Part shown: positions 8,329 through 17,082 of the stretch, piece by piece
How positions within the stretch are numbered: position 1 is the first letter of the stretch
Layout: each line of letters begins with the position of its first letter
NCBI RefSeq assembly: GCF_014697545.1
Contig: NZ_JACJSA010000001.1
Location: 186,001 to 250,000, forward strand
Direction: 5' to 3'
DNA length: 64,000 nt
DNA from: Oscillatoria sp. FACHB-1407
GTDB lineage: Bacteria > Cyanobacteriota > Cyanobacteriia > Elainellales > Elainellaceae
The notes under the pieces: generated by a model
Databases searched by the model: none
What the model saw: the letters and a program-made list of their open reading frames with translations, nothing else
What the model was told of the DNA's origin: nothing
Program-made: the position numbers and the translations under genes

Positions 8329-10560
8329 ATGACTTCAAATCAAGTTTCGCCATTGGAATTGTGGGGCGGTATTGAATGCACAGTCAATCGGGTGGGCGAT
8401 CGCTATTTTGATCAGCTCGATCGCAACGGTCATGCCACTCGTCTCGAAGATCTCGATCGCTTCGCAGCCTTAGGGATTCAAGCTATTCGCTATCCCATCT
8501 TGTGGGAACGGACTGCACCGAATGGATTAGAAAATGCTGATTGGTCTTGGGCAGACGAACGATTAACCTACCTGGATGATCTGGGGATTCGTCCCATTGT
8601 GGGGCTAGTCCATCATGGCAGCGGTCCTCGTCACACAAGCCTGATTGATTCTGCTTTTCCAGAAAAACTAGCCGAATATGCGCGTGCCGTTGCTCAACGT
8701 TATCCCTGGGTCAGCTATTACACTCCTGTAAATGAGCCACTCACCACAGCCCGCTTTAGTGGGTTGTATGGACACTGGTATCCCCATGGTCGAGATGACT
8801 TGAGTTTCCTCAAAGCCTTACTGCATCAATCTCGCGCCACAGTTCTCTCGATGCAAGCGATCCGCCAGATCAATCCCCATGCTCAACTGGTGCAGACTGA
8901 GGATTTAGGTAAAACCTTTAGCACTCCGTTGTTGGCATACCAGGCAGAATTCGAAAATCATCGCCGCTGGCTCTCCTTCGATTTGCTCTGTGGTCGTGTC
9001 GATGCTTCGCATCCCCTGTGGGGCTACATCCTGCGATCGGGCATTACAACGGAGGAACTGCTGTGGTTCCAGGACAATCCCTGTATCCCCGATATTGTTG
9101 GCATCAATCGTTATGTCTGTGCCGATCGCTTTATTGATGAGCGACTCGATCGCTATCCCCCGCATACCCACGGCGGCAACAGTGTCCATCAATACGCCGA
9201 TGTAGAAGCGGTTTGGGTCTGTTCCGAGAGCCTTTACGATCATGTCGCGCTGCTCAAGGAAGTCTGGCAACGCTATCAACAACCCATTGCCATCACCGAG
9301 GCACACATGGGCTGCACCCGTGAGGAGCAATTGCGCTGGTTAAAGGAAGTTTGGCAAGCCGTACAAACCCTACGCCAGGAAAATGTGAACATTCGCGCTA
9401 TCACGGTTTGGTCACTCTTGGGCACCTACGACTGGAACAATCTGGTCACACGGGATGACAACTTTTACGAACCCGGTGTGTTTGATGTCCGCTCTCCATC
9501 GCCTCGCTCTACCGCGATCGCCACAATGGTGCAGTCGTTAGCTGAAGGGCGCACCTATGATCATCCATTGCTCGATCTACCGGGATGGTGGCAGCGATCG
9601 CAACGCCTCCTCTATCCCCCGGTCAGCTACGCGCAGGATCTGGGCGGGTGGGCAGATGCAACCGCTCCTCAAACGCCAGAAATGCGGCAAAAGCGAAACA
9701 CAACCTGCGCGACTTCACCGTTGCTGATTACAGGCGCAACAGGCACCTTGGGTCAAGCCTATGCCCGCATCTGCGAGATTCGCGGTATTCCCTATTACCT
9801 GCTCTCTCGTCAGGATATGGACATCACCAATCCCTCTAATGTTCAGCAGGTGTTGGATGAGTTACGACCCTGGGCAGTCGTGAATGCGACTGGCTACGTG
9901 CGGGTTGATGACGCTGAACGGGAGCCCCACCTGTGTTATCGCGTGAATGCCGATGGAGCCGCGATTTTAGCAGAGGCTTGTGCTCAACGAAATATAGGGC
10001 TAATTAACTTTTCTTCTGATCTGGTGTTTAATGGCGATCGCAATCAGCCCTATCTGGAGAGTGATGGAGTTGCCCCGTTAAACGTCTACGGACATAGCAA
10101 AGCCCAAGCTGAAGAATGGGTGCTGCATCACCATCCTTGCTCCTTAATGATTCGCACCAGCGCATTTTTTGGTCCTTGGGATGAATACAACTTCCTGACG
10201 ATCGCCCTCCGCACCCTCAAAGCCGGACAACCGTTTATTGCCGTTGAAGATGCGATCATTTCCCCCACCTATGTGCCCGATTTGGTCAACTCAAGTCTGG
10301 ATCTATTGATTGACGGTGAATGCGGCTTGTGGCATCTAGCTAATCCTGGAGCGATCGCCTGGGTAGATTTAGCCCGGTGGACGGCTCAATTGGCTGGAGT
10401 TGATGCCTCTGCCATTCAACCCTGTTCCATCAAAACATTGGGATTGGCTGCCCCTCGCCCCATCTACAGCGTTTTGGGCAGTGAACGGGGAGTTTTGTTG
10501 CCAGATTTAGACCGGGCGATAGCCTGCTATTTACGGGAATGCAATCAAATTCCGCACTAA
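8329..10560 (+). CDS. GH1-like glycosidase fused to RmlD-type sugar-nucleotide reductase
   Basis: 743-residue two-domain protein. Residues ~10-405 are a family 1 glycosidase-like TIM barrel: TPVNEPL has the acid/base E136, ITEAHMG the nucleophile-position E324, and TVWSLLGTYDWN follows. Residues ~464-740 are an RmlD (dTDP-4-dehydrorhamnose reductase)-like domain with the Rossmann loop ITGATGTLG, FSSDLVF (S562-S563) and catalytic Y587-x-x-x-K591 in YGHSK. A ~50-residue linker joins them. The frame is continuous with no sign of misjoining. It would combine a glycosyl hydrolase or transglycosidase with a nucleotide-sugar reductase. Neither substrate is known. It lies downstream of glf in the same direction. 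Confidence 0.85.
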   Translation: MTSNQVSPLELWGGIECTVNRVGDRYFDQLDRNGHATRLEDLDRFAALGIQAIRYPILWERTAPNGLENADWSWADERLTYLDDLGIRPIVGLVHHGSGPRHTSLIDSAFPEKLAEYARAVAQRYPWVSYYTPVNEPLTTARFSGLYGHWYPHGRDDLSFLKALLHQSRATVLSMQAIRQINPHAQLVQTEDLGKTFSTPLLAYQAEFENHRRWLSFDLLCGRVDASHPLWGYILRSGITTEELLWFQDNPCIPDIVGINRYVCADRFIDERLDRYPPHTHGGNSVHQYADVEAVWVCSESLYDHVALLKEVWQRYQQPIAITEAHMGCTREEQLRWLKEVWQAVQTLRQENVNIRAITVWSLLGTYDWNNLVTRDDNFYEPGVFDVRSPSPRSTAIATMVQSLAEGRTYDHPLLDLPGWWQRSQRLLYPPVSYAQDLGGWADATAPQTPEMRQKRNTTCATSPLLITGATGTLGQAYARICEIRGIPYYLLSRQDMDITNPSNVQQVLDELRPWAVVNATGYVRVDDAEREPHLCYRVNADGAAILAEACAQRNIGLINFSSDLVFNGDRNQPYLESDGVAPLNVYGHSKAQAEEWVLHHHPCSLMIRTSAFFGPWDEYNFLTIALRTLKAGQPFIAVEDAIISPTYVPDLVNSSLDLLIDGECGLWHLANPGAIAWVDLARWTAQLAGVDASAIQPCSIKTLGLAAPRPIYSVLGSERGVLLPDLDRAIACYLRECNQIPH

Positions 10561-10918
10561 CACTTGTACTACAGGATACATCTCCAGAGAGACGAGGTAA
10601 CGCTCAAAACAAGATTCACTGGTAGGTAACTCAGTTTCACCCGTTGAAATAATTGCCTACAAACAATTACGGGCTATTTGATTAAAGCCTATTGATGAAC
10701 GTTAAAGAATTAATCCGGTAACAAAATAAGTGCGAGCGTCTCGCTCGCGGGTAACATACCCACACTCTATGAGCGTCTCGCTCGCGGGCAAGGTGCCCAC
10801 ACCATTTCGGAAATGAATGCTAGACATCCTGAGAAGAGATCCCCCTCAGTCCCCCTTTTTGAGGGAGATGCCAGAGGCAGGGGGATCTCGCTCCACAGCG
10901 GTTAAAAAGGAAAAACCT
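10561..10918. other. Intergenic region with GAGCGTCTCGCTCGC and CCCCCT repeats
   Basis: 358 bases. Two copies of GAGCGTCTCGCTCGCGGG occur at about 10735-10753 and 10770-10788, each followed by a motif ending in a CCCACAC-type sequence. Then GATCCCCCTCAGTCCCCC (about 10838) pairs with GGCAGGGGGATCT (about 10876), a common cyanobacterial dispersed hairpin. The next ORF can be extended back to 10817, but that extension is the translated repeat, so the region is treated as non-coding. Confidence 0.6.
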
Positions 10919-11317
10919 ATGAGTGACCCATCCCTATCTGATCAAGCCAAAAATCCCGATCGCCCCGTCGTTGCATCCGAGCAAGCTCAACCGCTCACCT
11001 CACAAAACGTGCAGGGTAGTGCCATGCTAGACGCACACGCTGAAGTAGGTGGCAACCAACCTGAAGGGGAACCCGTCAACGCTCCGATCGCCACCAATTT
11101 TTCGGGTGCAACGACAACAGGGGATCCCAAAACAGCAGCAGCATCCGGTGAAATGGGAGCCTTTTCAACCGATGCATCATCAGCAGAGAAAGGATCGATC
11201 AATCTTCAGAACAACCCCGATATTCCGGGCGATCGCAACGACACTCCCCAGGCAGATTTGCCTGATACCGACCAAATGAAATTACCAATTAATGCTGAAA
11301 CGAACCTTCGCGATTAG
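10919..11317 (+). CDS. Hypothetical disordered protein
   Basis: 132 residues beginning MSDPSLSDQAK, almost entirely Asp, Pro, Ala, Gly, Asn, Ser and Gln, with no hydrophobic core; predicted disordered and acidic. The frame runs back to 10817, but those 34 extra residues come from a dispersed DNA repeat. The ATG at 10919 has a good AAGGAAAAA ribosome-binding site, so it is preferred. It ends 6 bases before the start of the CrtO-like oxidoreductase, implying translational coupling. No domain recognised; function unknown. Confidence 0.7.
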   Translation: MSDPSLSDQAKNPDRPVVASEQAQPLTSQNVQGSAMLDAHAEVGGNQPEGEPVNAPIATNFSGATTTGDPKTAAASGEMGAFSTDASSAEKGSINLQNNPDIPGDRNDTPQADLPDTDQMKLPINAETNLRD

Positions 11318-11323
11318 AGCCTG

Positions 11324-13039
11324 ATGGAACGATACGATTTCATTCTGATCGGGGCAGGTCACAATGCCCTGGTCTGCGCCGCATACTTGCTTAAAGCCGG
11401 ATATAGCGTCCTGTTGTTAGAGAAAAATCCCATTCCCGGTGGGGCATCAACTACCGAGGAATTAATGCCAGAAGAGGCTCCGGGCTTTAAGTTCAATCCT
11501 TGTGCGATCGACCACATCTTCATCCATCTGGGTCCCGTTGTTCAAGAGTTAGAGCTAGACAAGTACGGGCTGGAATATCTTTTCTGTGACCCTGTTGTTT
11601 TTTGTCCTCACCCCGACGGGAAGTATTTCTTCGCCCATCGATCAGTAGAAAAAACCTGTGCCGAGATTGAGCGATATAGCCCTCGTGATGCTCGCAAGTA
11701 TGCTGAATTCATCGACTTCTGGCAGCGGGTGATTGGAATGCTCACACCAATGTTTAACGCTCCGCCCAAGTCACTCGTAGACATGGCAGGCAACTACGAC
11801 ATCAGCAAACTCAAGGATTTGTTTTCGTTGATGGGGTCAGCCAACAAAACATTGGATTTCGTCCGCTCCATGTTCACTAGCCCGATGGACATCATCGACG
11901 AATATTTTGACTCCGAATTTCTCAAAGCTCCCCTAGCACGTCTCGCCGCAGAACTGAGTACGCCCCCCTCTCAAAAAAATATGGCCGTGGGTTCCATTAT
12001 GATGGCACTGCGTCACAATCCGGGGATGGCTCGTCCCAAAGGCGGAACGGGGGCACTCGTAGAAGCCTTAGTTCGGTGTGTTCAGGCGTTGGGTGGTGTC
12101 ATCCGTACTGAGCAACCCGTACAACGAGTATTGGTGGATGAGGGACGAGTCGTCGGTGTGCGGCTCACGAATGGGCAGGAATATCGAGCAACGGCAGGAG
12201 TCATATCGAGTCTGGATGCTCAACGCTTGTTTTTGCAGTTGATGGATGAGGATGATGTAGACACAGCCGACGCCCATTTGCGCGAACGGGTCGCCCGTCG
12301 CATCACCAACCACAATGAAGCCATTCTCAAAATCGATTGCGCTCTGTCAGAGTTACCCCGCTTTGTCAATCACGATCACCGCGATGAATACATGATTGGC
12401 TCAGTTCTGATTGCCGATTCTGTCGCTCAAGTGGAATTGGCTCATACCGATCCAAACATCGGTAGAATTCCTCTGGATGACCCCTCGATGTATGTCGTGG
12501 TGCCCAGTCTGCGCGACCCATCATTGGCTCCAGAGGGCAAGCATACATTGTGGATTGAATACTTTGTTCCCTATCAAATCGCTGGCGCGGAGGGTACTGG
12601 ATTCAATGGAACCGGATGGACAGAGGAGTTGAAAAACACGGTTGCCGATCGCGTCCTCAGTAAACTGGCAGACTATGCCCCGAATCTCGACTCCTCTATC
12701 ATTGCCCGTCACATCGAAAGCCCACCTGAACTCGAACGTCGAATTGGCGTTTCTAAAGGCAATTACTATCACCTGGACATGACCTTTGACCAGATGATGT
12801 TTTTCCGCCCCCTGCCAGAACTTGCTAACTACAAAACCCCCATCGAAGGGCTGTTTCTCACAGGCGCAGGCACCCATCCAGGCGGGTCTATTTCAGGAAT
12901 GCCGGGTCGCAACTGTGCGCGGGTGATTCTGCAAACTCAACACCCCGTCTCTCAAGCTTTAGCAGATGCAGGCAATGCCATCAAATCGACAGCACAATCC
13001 TTATTCCGTACTGGCGATCGCTCCTCCCATCATGAGTAG
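11324..13039 (+). CDS. CrtO-like FAD-dependent oxidoreductase
   Basis: 571-residue flavoprotein of the phytoene desaturase / CrtO ketolase superfamily. The Rossmann FAD loop is at residues 8-15 (LIGAGHNA), followed by LLEKNPIPGGAST. The C-terminal flavin signature is GLFLTGAGTHPGGSISGMPGRN. Length and the GH-N-A variant of the dinucleotide loop fit the CrtO branch (4-ketolase for beta-carotene in some cyanobacteria) better than CrtI or CrtP. However, several cyanobacterial paralogs of unknown substrate share these features, so the reaction is not fixed. It starts 6 bases after the disordered protein and forms a two-gene operon with it. Confidence 0.78.
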   Translation: MERYDFILIGAGHNALVCAAYLLKAGYSVLLLEKNPIPGGASTTEELMPEEAPGFKFNPCAIDHIFIHLGPVVQELELDKYGLEYLFCDPVVFCPHPDGKYFFAHRSVEKTCAEIERYSPRDARKYAEFIDFWQRVIGMLTPMFNAPPKSLVDMAGNYDISKLKDLFSLMGSANKTLDFVRSMFTSPMDIIDEYFDSEFLKAPLARLAAELSTPPSQKNMAVGSIMMALRHNPGMARPKGGTGALVEALVRCVQALGGVIRTEQPVQRVLVDEGRVVGVRLTNGQEYRATAGVISSLDAQRLFLQLMDEDDVDTADAHLRERVARRITNHNEAILKIDCALSELPRFVNHDHRDEYMIGSVLIADSVAQVELAHTDPNIGRIPLDDPSMYVVVPSLRDPSLAPEGKHTLWIEYFVPYQIAGAEGTGFNGTGWTEELKNTVADRVLSKLADYAPNLDSSIIARHIESPPELERRIGVSKGNYYHLDMTFDQMMFFRPLPELANYKTPIEGLFLTGAGTHPGGSISGMPGRNCARVILQTQHPVSQALADAGNAIKSTAQSLFRTGDRSSHHE

Positions 13040-13078
13040 AGAAATCAACCAACGTACTGCCCAACCGGGGAAAGCTAC

Positions 13079-13288
13079 CTACTGATTGGCTTGAATCTTT
13101 TGCTTTAACACCTCTGGATCGAGATACAACTCAACAAAGCCGCAGTTCGTACAGGCACGCGCCTTGTCAATCAGTGTGCCAGCTTTGAAAAAGTTCTTTT
13201 GCCAATTTGAAAAATACATCACATTTTCGATACCCAACTTACCCGTATCCATCTCTCCGTCACATTTAGGACAATTTTGCTCTTGCAT
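13079..13288 (-). CDS. Small zinc-ribbon protein
   Basis: 69 residues with two cysteine pairs, CPKC (residues 6-9) and CTNC (46-49), spaced as in a rubredoxin-like zinc ribbon. The segment between them (YFSNWQKNF) is amphipathic. No other domain is present. Similar tiny proteins are widespread and uncharacterised. It converges on the CrtO-like gene, ending 39 bases from its stop. Start ATG at 13288 follows a GAGGTAAAG ribosome-binding site on the minus strand. Confidence 0.7.
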   Translation of the reverse strand: MQEQNCPKCDGEMDTGKLGIENVMYFSNWQKNFFKAGTLIDKARACTNCGFVELYLDPEVLKQKIQANQ

Positions 13289-14021
13289 CTTTACCTCACT
13301 ACTTCATGAGTTCTGTCGTACCTTTGCAAATTTAATCAGGTGTGATTTTGGAGGTAGGGTCATGGCATTGCCATGCCCTTCCAGTAAATCCGTTATGCAG
13401 GTTATTTAATCCACAATCCTGAGCTCTTGTATCGTGTCCTTGGGGTCAAAACGCAAAGCAGAGTCACGGGTACAAGATGCGAATGAACGTCAATTCGGAT
13501 GAATCACCTGATAAATCATTCGCAGATGTACTCGCATTTATATTTTACTTCCTGCAACCTAAAACGCCATATCTAGCAGTCCTAAATCGATCGTGAAACC
13601 TACTCTTTCATTCGTCCTTCGTCCTTTGTCAATTTGTGTATGACCAGCAACGATTGACCATTGACGATTGACCATTGACCATATCTCAGACTTCTTCGTG
13701 AATCAAATAGGATGGCTATAGCAACTGAACAGTTTGTTAGGACATCTCTCAATTTTGAACGTGATGTACGGTCTACCTCTTAGCCTCAGTCCTCAGCACT
13801 CAGTCCTCAGCACTTTGCTACAGCATTTGTAAACAGGGACTATAAAGACTTCATCCCTTGTCAATCAATCAGGTAAAGCCTTACCTATTGCGGAAACCAT
13901 TTGCTTGGAGTGGGATCTATCTTTGATAGAGACTATCACGAGAAATTCAGCAATGTCGGTTTACTACAACTCAAATGCCATCCCTTCAAATGCAGCTAAG
14001 AGTCAAAGCAAGCACCGTTTT
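13289..14021. other. Long intergenic region with small repeats
   Basis: About 730 bases without a supported gene. It contains a short GATTGACCATTGAC tandem array at about 13650-13682 (relative of the 1738-2042 array) and a direct repeat CTCAGTCCTCAGCA at about 13782-13811. The downstream lipoprotein frame extends back to 13905, but the N-terminal extension would hide the signal peptide, so this part is taken as leader sequence. Confidence 0.5.
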
Positions 14022-14672
14022 ATGATGCTTAAAAGGGTTGGTTTTATTAGCGCACTCGCAACATTGGCGATCGCCTGCCAATCTTCTCCTCCCTCCGGAT
14101 CAGCATCTGCCCCTTCAGTAGAGGCAACTCCCACAGCAAGTGTTTCTCCGGAAGAAGTAGCTTCTCCGGAAGCCACTCCAACCGAGCAACCGAGCTACGT
14201 TAATCAACAAATTGGCTTTACGTTTACCTATCCCGATGATTTTGTTGTGGATAGCTCAGAAGATGATCCGTCTGCCCCTACAGAAGACGATCTACAACTG
14301 GCCTTGGATCTCTGGGAACGTGAGCAATATCAAGACATTGAAGCCGGACAATATGAAGGCGGAACAGAACTGCCTCCCAATGTACAGGTGGCGATTTATC
14401 AGAATGGCGATCGCCTCCCCTTAGAAGACTGGATTGCCCAAAACAATCGCTTTGTCGTGCCAGGTGAGTTTCAGACACAGGCGATCGCAGGTCAAGAGGC
14501 ACTAACCTTTCCATCAGAGGGGCTATACGGTTACGACAATGTGGTTCTATCCAGTCCAACGGGAGGCGAAGTAATTGTCATCAGCCTTGGCAAAATGAAT
14601 GTACCTGAGTTGGATGGAGCCAATCAACAAGCCTTTGAGCAAGTTGTCTCAACGTTTCAATTCACCAATTAA
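14022..14672 (+). CDS. Putative lipoprotein, PsbP/MOG1-like fold possible
   Basis: 216 residues from the ATG at 14022. The N-terminus MMLKRVGF-ISALATLAIAC is a lipoprotein signal ending in a lipobox-like LAIAC, followed by a Ser/Pro/Ala/Thr-rich linker of ~45 residues. The folded part begins YVNQQIGFTFTYPDDF and ends AFEQVVSTFQF, the layout of PsbP-like domains ('gF.f.yP..w ... f..v..SF'). That resemblance is only by eye. Upstream ATGs at 13953 and 14025 are alternatives. Likely a membrane-attached protein facing the periplasm or lumen; function unknown. Confidence 0.7.
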   Translation: MMLKRVGFISALATLAIACQSSPPSGSASAPSVEATPTASVSPEEVASPEATPTEQPSYVNQQIGFTFTYPDDFVVDSSEDDPSAPTEDDLQLALDLWEREQYQDIEAGQYEGGTELPPNVQVAIYQNGDRLPLEDWIAQNNRFVVPGEFQTQAIAGQEALTFPSEGLYGYDNVVLSSPTGGEVIVISLGKMNVPELDGANQQAFEQVVSTFQFTN

Positions 14673-14685
14673 ACACTCAAACTGT

Positions 14686-14955
14686 AGAAGGATTTCGGCG
14701 GTTAAAACCACCGCTATCGGAGCAAAACCGATCTGCGTCGGTTCGTCAAATCCTGTATTTTCCGGAGTCCGCGTCGGCGGACTTCGTTCTAGTACAGCAA
14801 AAAATAAGTTTTGAAAGGGGTGAAGGGGTTTTACCCCTTCTTGAGGGCGAAGCCCCCAACCCCCCTACATTGCAGAACTTTGTGTTCGCAACACTAGTAG
14901 CCGCGAATTCATTCGCCGGGCTCTTGAACCGAACTGACGTTCCTTAAAACCGAAG
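14686..14955 (-). repeat. Dispersed multi-hairpin element, longest copy
   Basis: Element made of successive inverted repeats: GGCGGTTAAAACCACCGC, AAAACCGATCTGCGTCGGTT, GTCCGCGTCGGCGGAC, an inserted AGGGGTTTTACCCCT, and GCGAATTCATTCGCC, ending TTGAACCGAACTGACGTT. The same order of motifs appears inverted at 19501-19676, and a part at 8072-8147. All three sit next to gene 3' ends. No transposase or ORF lies inside. Looks like a MITE-like or structured dispersed repeat. Confidence 0.75.
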
Positions 14956-15017
14956 TCCTACTTTAAAGGTGTGAATCGTCGTATGAGCTAAACCACACAA
15001 CGATTCAAACCGGAAAT

Positions 15018-15374
15018 CTAATCCTCTAACACTCGACGGATACGACGCTCTAATTGATCCAGATCCAATCCACCTTCGTCACGGCTAATGCGTCGAACAG
15101 TGGAATTCACTTTATCTAGATCCTGCAATAGGTCAGTCAAAATCTCCTGTTGCTGGCGCGATTGAATCACTTCACGCGGCTCTTGCACCAGATCGCGAAC
15201 AATCGTGTCTTCAGCGCGAGAAGCAACAACCGGATCAGATTGTCCTGCTAAATAAACAAACGTGCGTCGTCCCGGCCCACGCTCCTCCTCCACAGGCAGC
15301 AAAGCCGTCACTTGATCTGAGCGGACGTATTTGCCAAAACCCAAATGCACCAGAACGGATGATTGAATTTTCAT
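15018..15374 (-). CDS. Small protein resembling RemA/RemB (DUF370)
   Basis: 118 residues. The first ~30 (SSVLVHLGFGKYVRSDQVTALLP) look like the opening of RemB/RemA-type DNA-binding proteins, which have 'iHLG...VrS.dIVAI'. The middle part RTFVYLAGQSDPVVASRAEDTIVRDL could match the following beta-strand and helix. The C-terminal third is charged and helical (LDLDQLERRIRRVLED). If correct it is a small oligomeric DNA-binding regulator. The resemblance is modest. A clear tandem RemA protein is encoded at 54708, so two related families are in this window. Start is the ATG at 15374. Confidence 0.5.
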   Translation of the reverse strand: MKIQSSVLVHLGFGKYVRSDQVTALLPVEEERGPGRRTFVYLAGQSDPVVASRAEDTIVRDLVQEPREVIQSRQQQEILTDLLQDLDKVNSTVRRISRDEGGLDLDQLERRIRRVLED

Positions 15375-15504
15375 GAATGCTGTTGCTCACTATGTCTCTA
15401 TGTTTCATCATAAGAGCTTCCACAGAGAGCTAGAAGCGTTTAACAGAGCGGGTTTCACCCCTATTTCAGTAGTGATTTACGCCACGAGTGTGAAATGGTT
15501 TTGC

Positions 15505-16050
15505 TTACGGTAGAGGTTCCAACGACACAACCCCAACATGCTCTCCAATAAATCCAATCATCGTACAGGGAGTATTGAATCCCCAGTGCGACGGATTGAG
15601 CCAATCCCGTTCTAAACGACTCTCAATTTGACGGGGATAACCTAACTGAGCATCATAGGTTGCATGGATGCGAATGGCTCCATCGCACTGACACCCATTG
15701 GGGCCGCAAGTTGATTCAGTTGCAGGGGTTTGAAACCGCGCAAAAATATCAGAAACTGTCATGGGAGTCACGAGGTTCAACTGATTCTGACAAGTATCTC
15801 GTACAACACGGGCGATCGCCTCATTCTGCACTTCAATCTCTTGTTGACAGCCAGGTGAATCAGTCAAAATGCGATACTCAACGGTCATGCGGTAGCGGTC
15901 AGGTTTCTGTGTACTCCAGGTTTGTTGAGCCTGTTTAAATTGTTGTCTGGGTGCATGGCGTTGATAGAGCAAAGTGGCAACACCCAGGCTCAACAAAACA
16001 CCACCAACAATTGCGGCAGTTATTCCCAATGGCTTGATATTTCTGCTCAT
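15505..16050 (-). CDS. Membrane-anchored DUF6174-like protein
   Basis: 181 residues: one N-terminal transmembrane segment (residues ~9-28, ITAAIVGGVLLSLGVATLLY), then a globular exported domain. The domain has the pattern 'W....p..Y...v.y' (WSTQKPDRYRMTVEYR), paired cysteines (PGCQQE, DTCQNQ, STCGPNGCQC, TPCTM) likely in disulfides, and a late ATYDAQLGYPRQIE segment. This matches small exported proteins of the DUF6174 type. Function unknown. It lies ~75 bases upstream, in the downstream direction, of the Lrp-family regulator on the same strand. Confidence 0.6.
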   Translation of the reverse strand: MSRNIKPLGITAAIVGGVLLSLGVATLLYQRHAPRQQFKQAQQTWSTQKPDRYRMTVEYRILTDSPGCQQEIEVQNEAIARVVRDTCQNQLNLVTPMTVSDIFARFQTPATESTCGPNGCQCDGAIRIHATYDAQLGYPRQIESRLERDWLNPSHWGFNTPCTMIGFIGEHVGVVSLEPLP

Positions 16051-16124
16051 TCGCTGCTGACTGACATGTAATTCTGAATAACCATCTCAGCTTAATGCCT
16101 GTATACGAAAGAACTGTAAGCGTT

Positions 16125-16589
16125 TTAATTTTTGATACGTGAATCGACCGTACGCCGCTTAACAGGCGATGACAACACAATCAGGGTGATGACCTGACTG
16201 TGAGGAAATTGATCAATCAAGGATTCCAGATGGGTCACTGAGGAAACCGCCACTTTGAGAATGTAGTCATCACTGCCAGTGACTCGATGACACTCCAAAA
16301 CTTCGGGAACCTGAGTAAACGAGCTACCGATGTTGGTAAACTGTCCCGGTGGAGACACTACCCGCATAAACGCCATAATCGGCAGACCCAATTTCTCCAG
16401 GTTGAGTTCGGCACGATATCCGGTGATGATTCCTGCTTCCTCTAACCGCCGCACCCGGTCGGCGATCGCCGGAGATGAAAGCCCAATCTGTCGTCCGAGT
16501 TCACTGTAGGAGATGCGGGCATTCTCCTGTAAAGCGCGCAAAATCTCCCAACCTACGGGATCAAGCAAAGATTCGGATTCTAAAGTCAT
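16125..16589 (-). CDS. Lrp/AsnC family transcriptional regulator
   Basis: 154 residues from the ATG at 16589; a GTG two codons upstream (16595) is possible. The N-terminal winged helix-turn-helix is clear: ILRALQENARISYSELGRQ, then GLSSPAIADRVRRLEEAGII. The C-terminal half is an RAM/AsnC effector domain (VPEVLECHRVTGSDDYILKV), the region that senses amino acids and drives oligomerisation. Family members control amino-acid metabolism and often autoregulate. No target is evident. It is divergent from the small gene at 16736, and the ~145-base gap between them may contain its operator. Confidence 0.9.
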   Translation of the reverse strand: MTLESESLLDPVGWEILRALQENARISYSELGRQIGLSSPAIADRVRRLEEAGIITGYRAELNLEKLGLPIMAFMRVVSPPGQFTNIGSSFTQVPEVLECHRVTGSDDYILKVAVSSVTHLESLIDQFPHSQVITLIVLSSPVKRRTVDSRIKN

Positions 16590-16735
16590 AACCACTTATT
16601 CCATTAAAATTAAAAGCTGAACTGGCTCAACTCATTTAATTCTATATGCCAGATCGGTTGATTAAGCTTTATAATGAAAATGTATTGAGAATTACTGAAA
16701 GATGCACAAGATGTGCATGTGAGGAAGGTGGATTT

Positions 16736-16999
16736 ATGAAGAGCTATTCAGCACCATTTCAACCCAATTTCGGCGTCAACCATCGCTCTCCTGCAAAGTC
16801 TGCCCTAACGAACACTTGGAAACACCGCTGGCAGAATTTCTTGAATGCGATCGCAGGATATGCTGAACCCCATATCTGGCAAGAGTCCAACCAACATGGC
16901 GAAACGCTTTGGCGGGCATATGACCCCATCAGCGATCGCTACTTCACTGGCTCTGAAAACGATATGCGGCAATGGATTGAGCAACGCTATTACGCTTAA
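16736..16999 (+). CDS. Small conserved hypothetical protein
   Basis: 87 residues from the ATG at 16736, which follows a strong GAGGAAGGTG ribosome-binding site. The frame can be extended to 16646 but without such a site. The C-terminal half reads AEPHIWQESNQHGETLWRAYD then FTGSENDMRQWIEQRYY, a soluble, aromatic-rich motif common in tiny cyanobacterial proteins of unknown function. No cysteines, signal peptide or membrane segment. It lies divergent from the Lrp-type regulator and upstream of plsY. Confidence 0.65.
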   Translation: MKSYSAPFQPNFGVNHRSPAKSALTNTWKHRWQNFLNAIAGYAEPHIWQESNQHGETLWRAYDPISDRYFTGSENDMRQWIEQRYYA

Positions 17000-17082
17000 G
17001 AACCATCCTGCGGGTTCAATCGCGCAAGCAACACGGTAAACTGATACTGCTCTGATGCAGCGTTTACTAAGGATCGTGCGCC

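Noticed and set aside
10817-10918. N-terminal extension of the disordered protein
   Set aside because: The 34 residues derive from a dispersed GATCCCCCTC repeat; a strong ribosome-binding site precedes the ATG at 10919.
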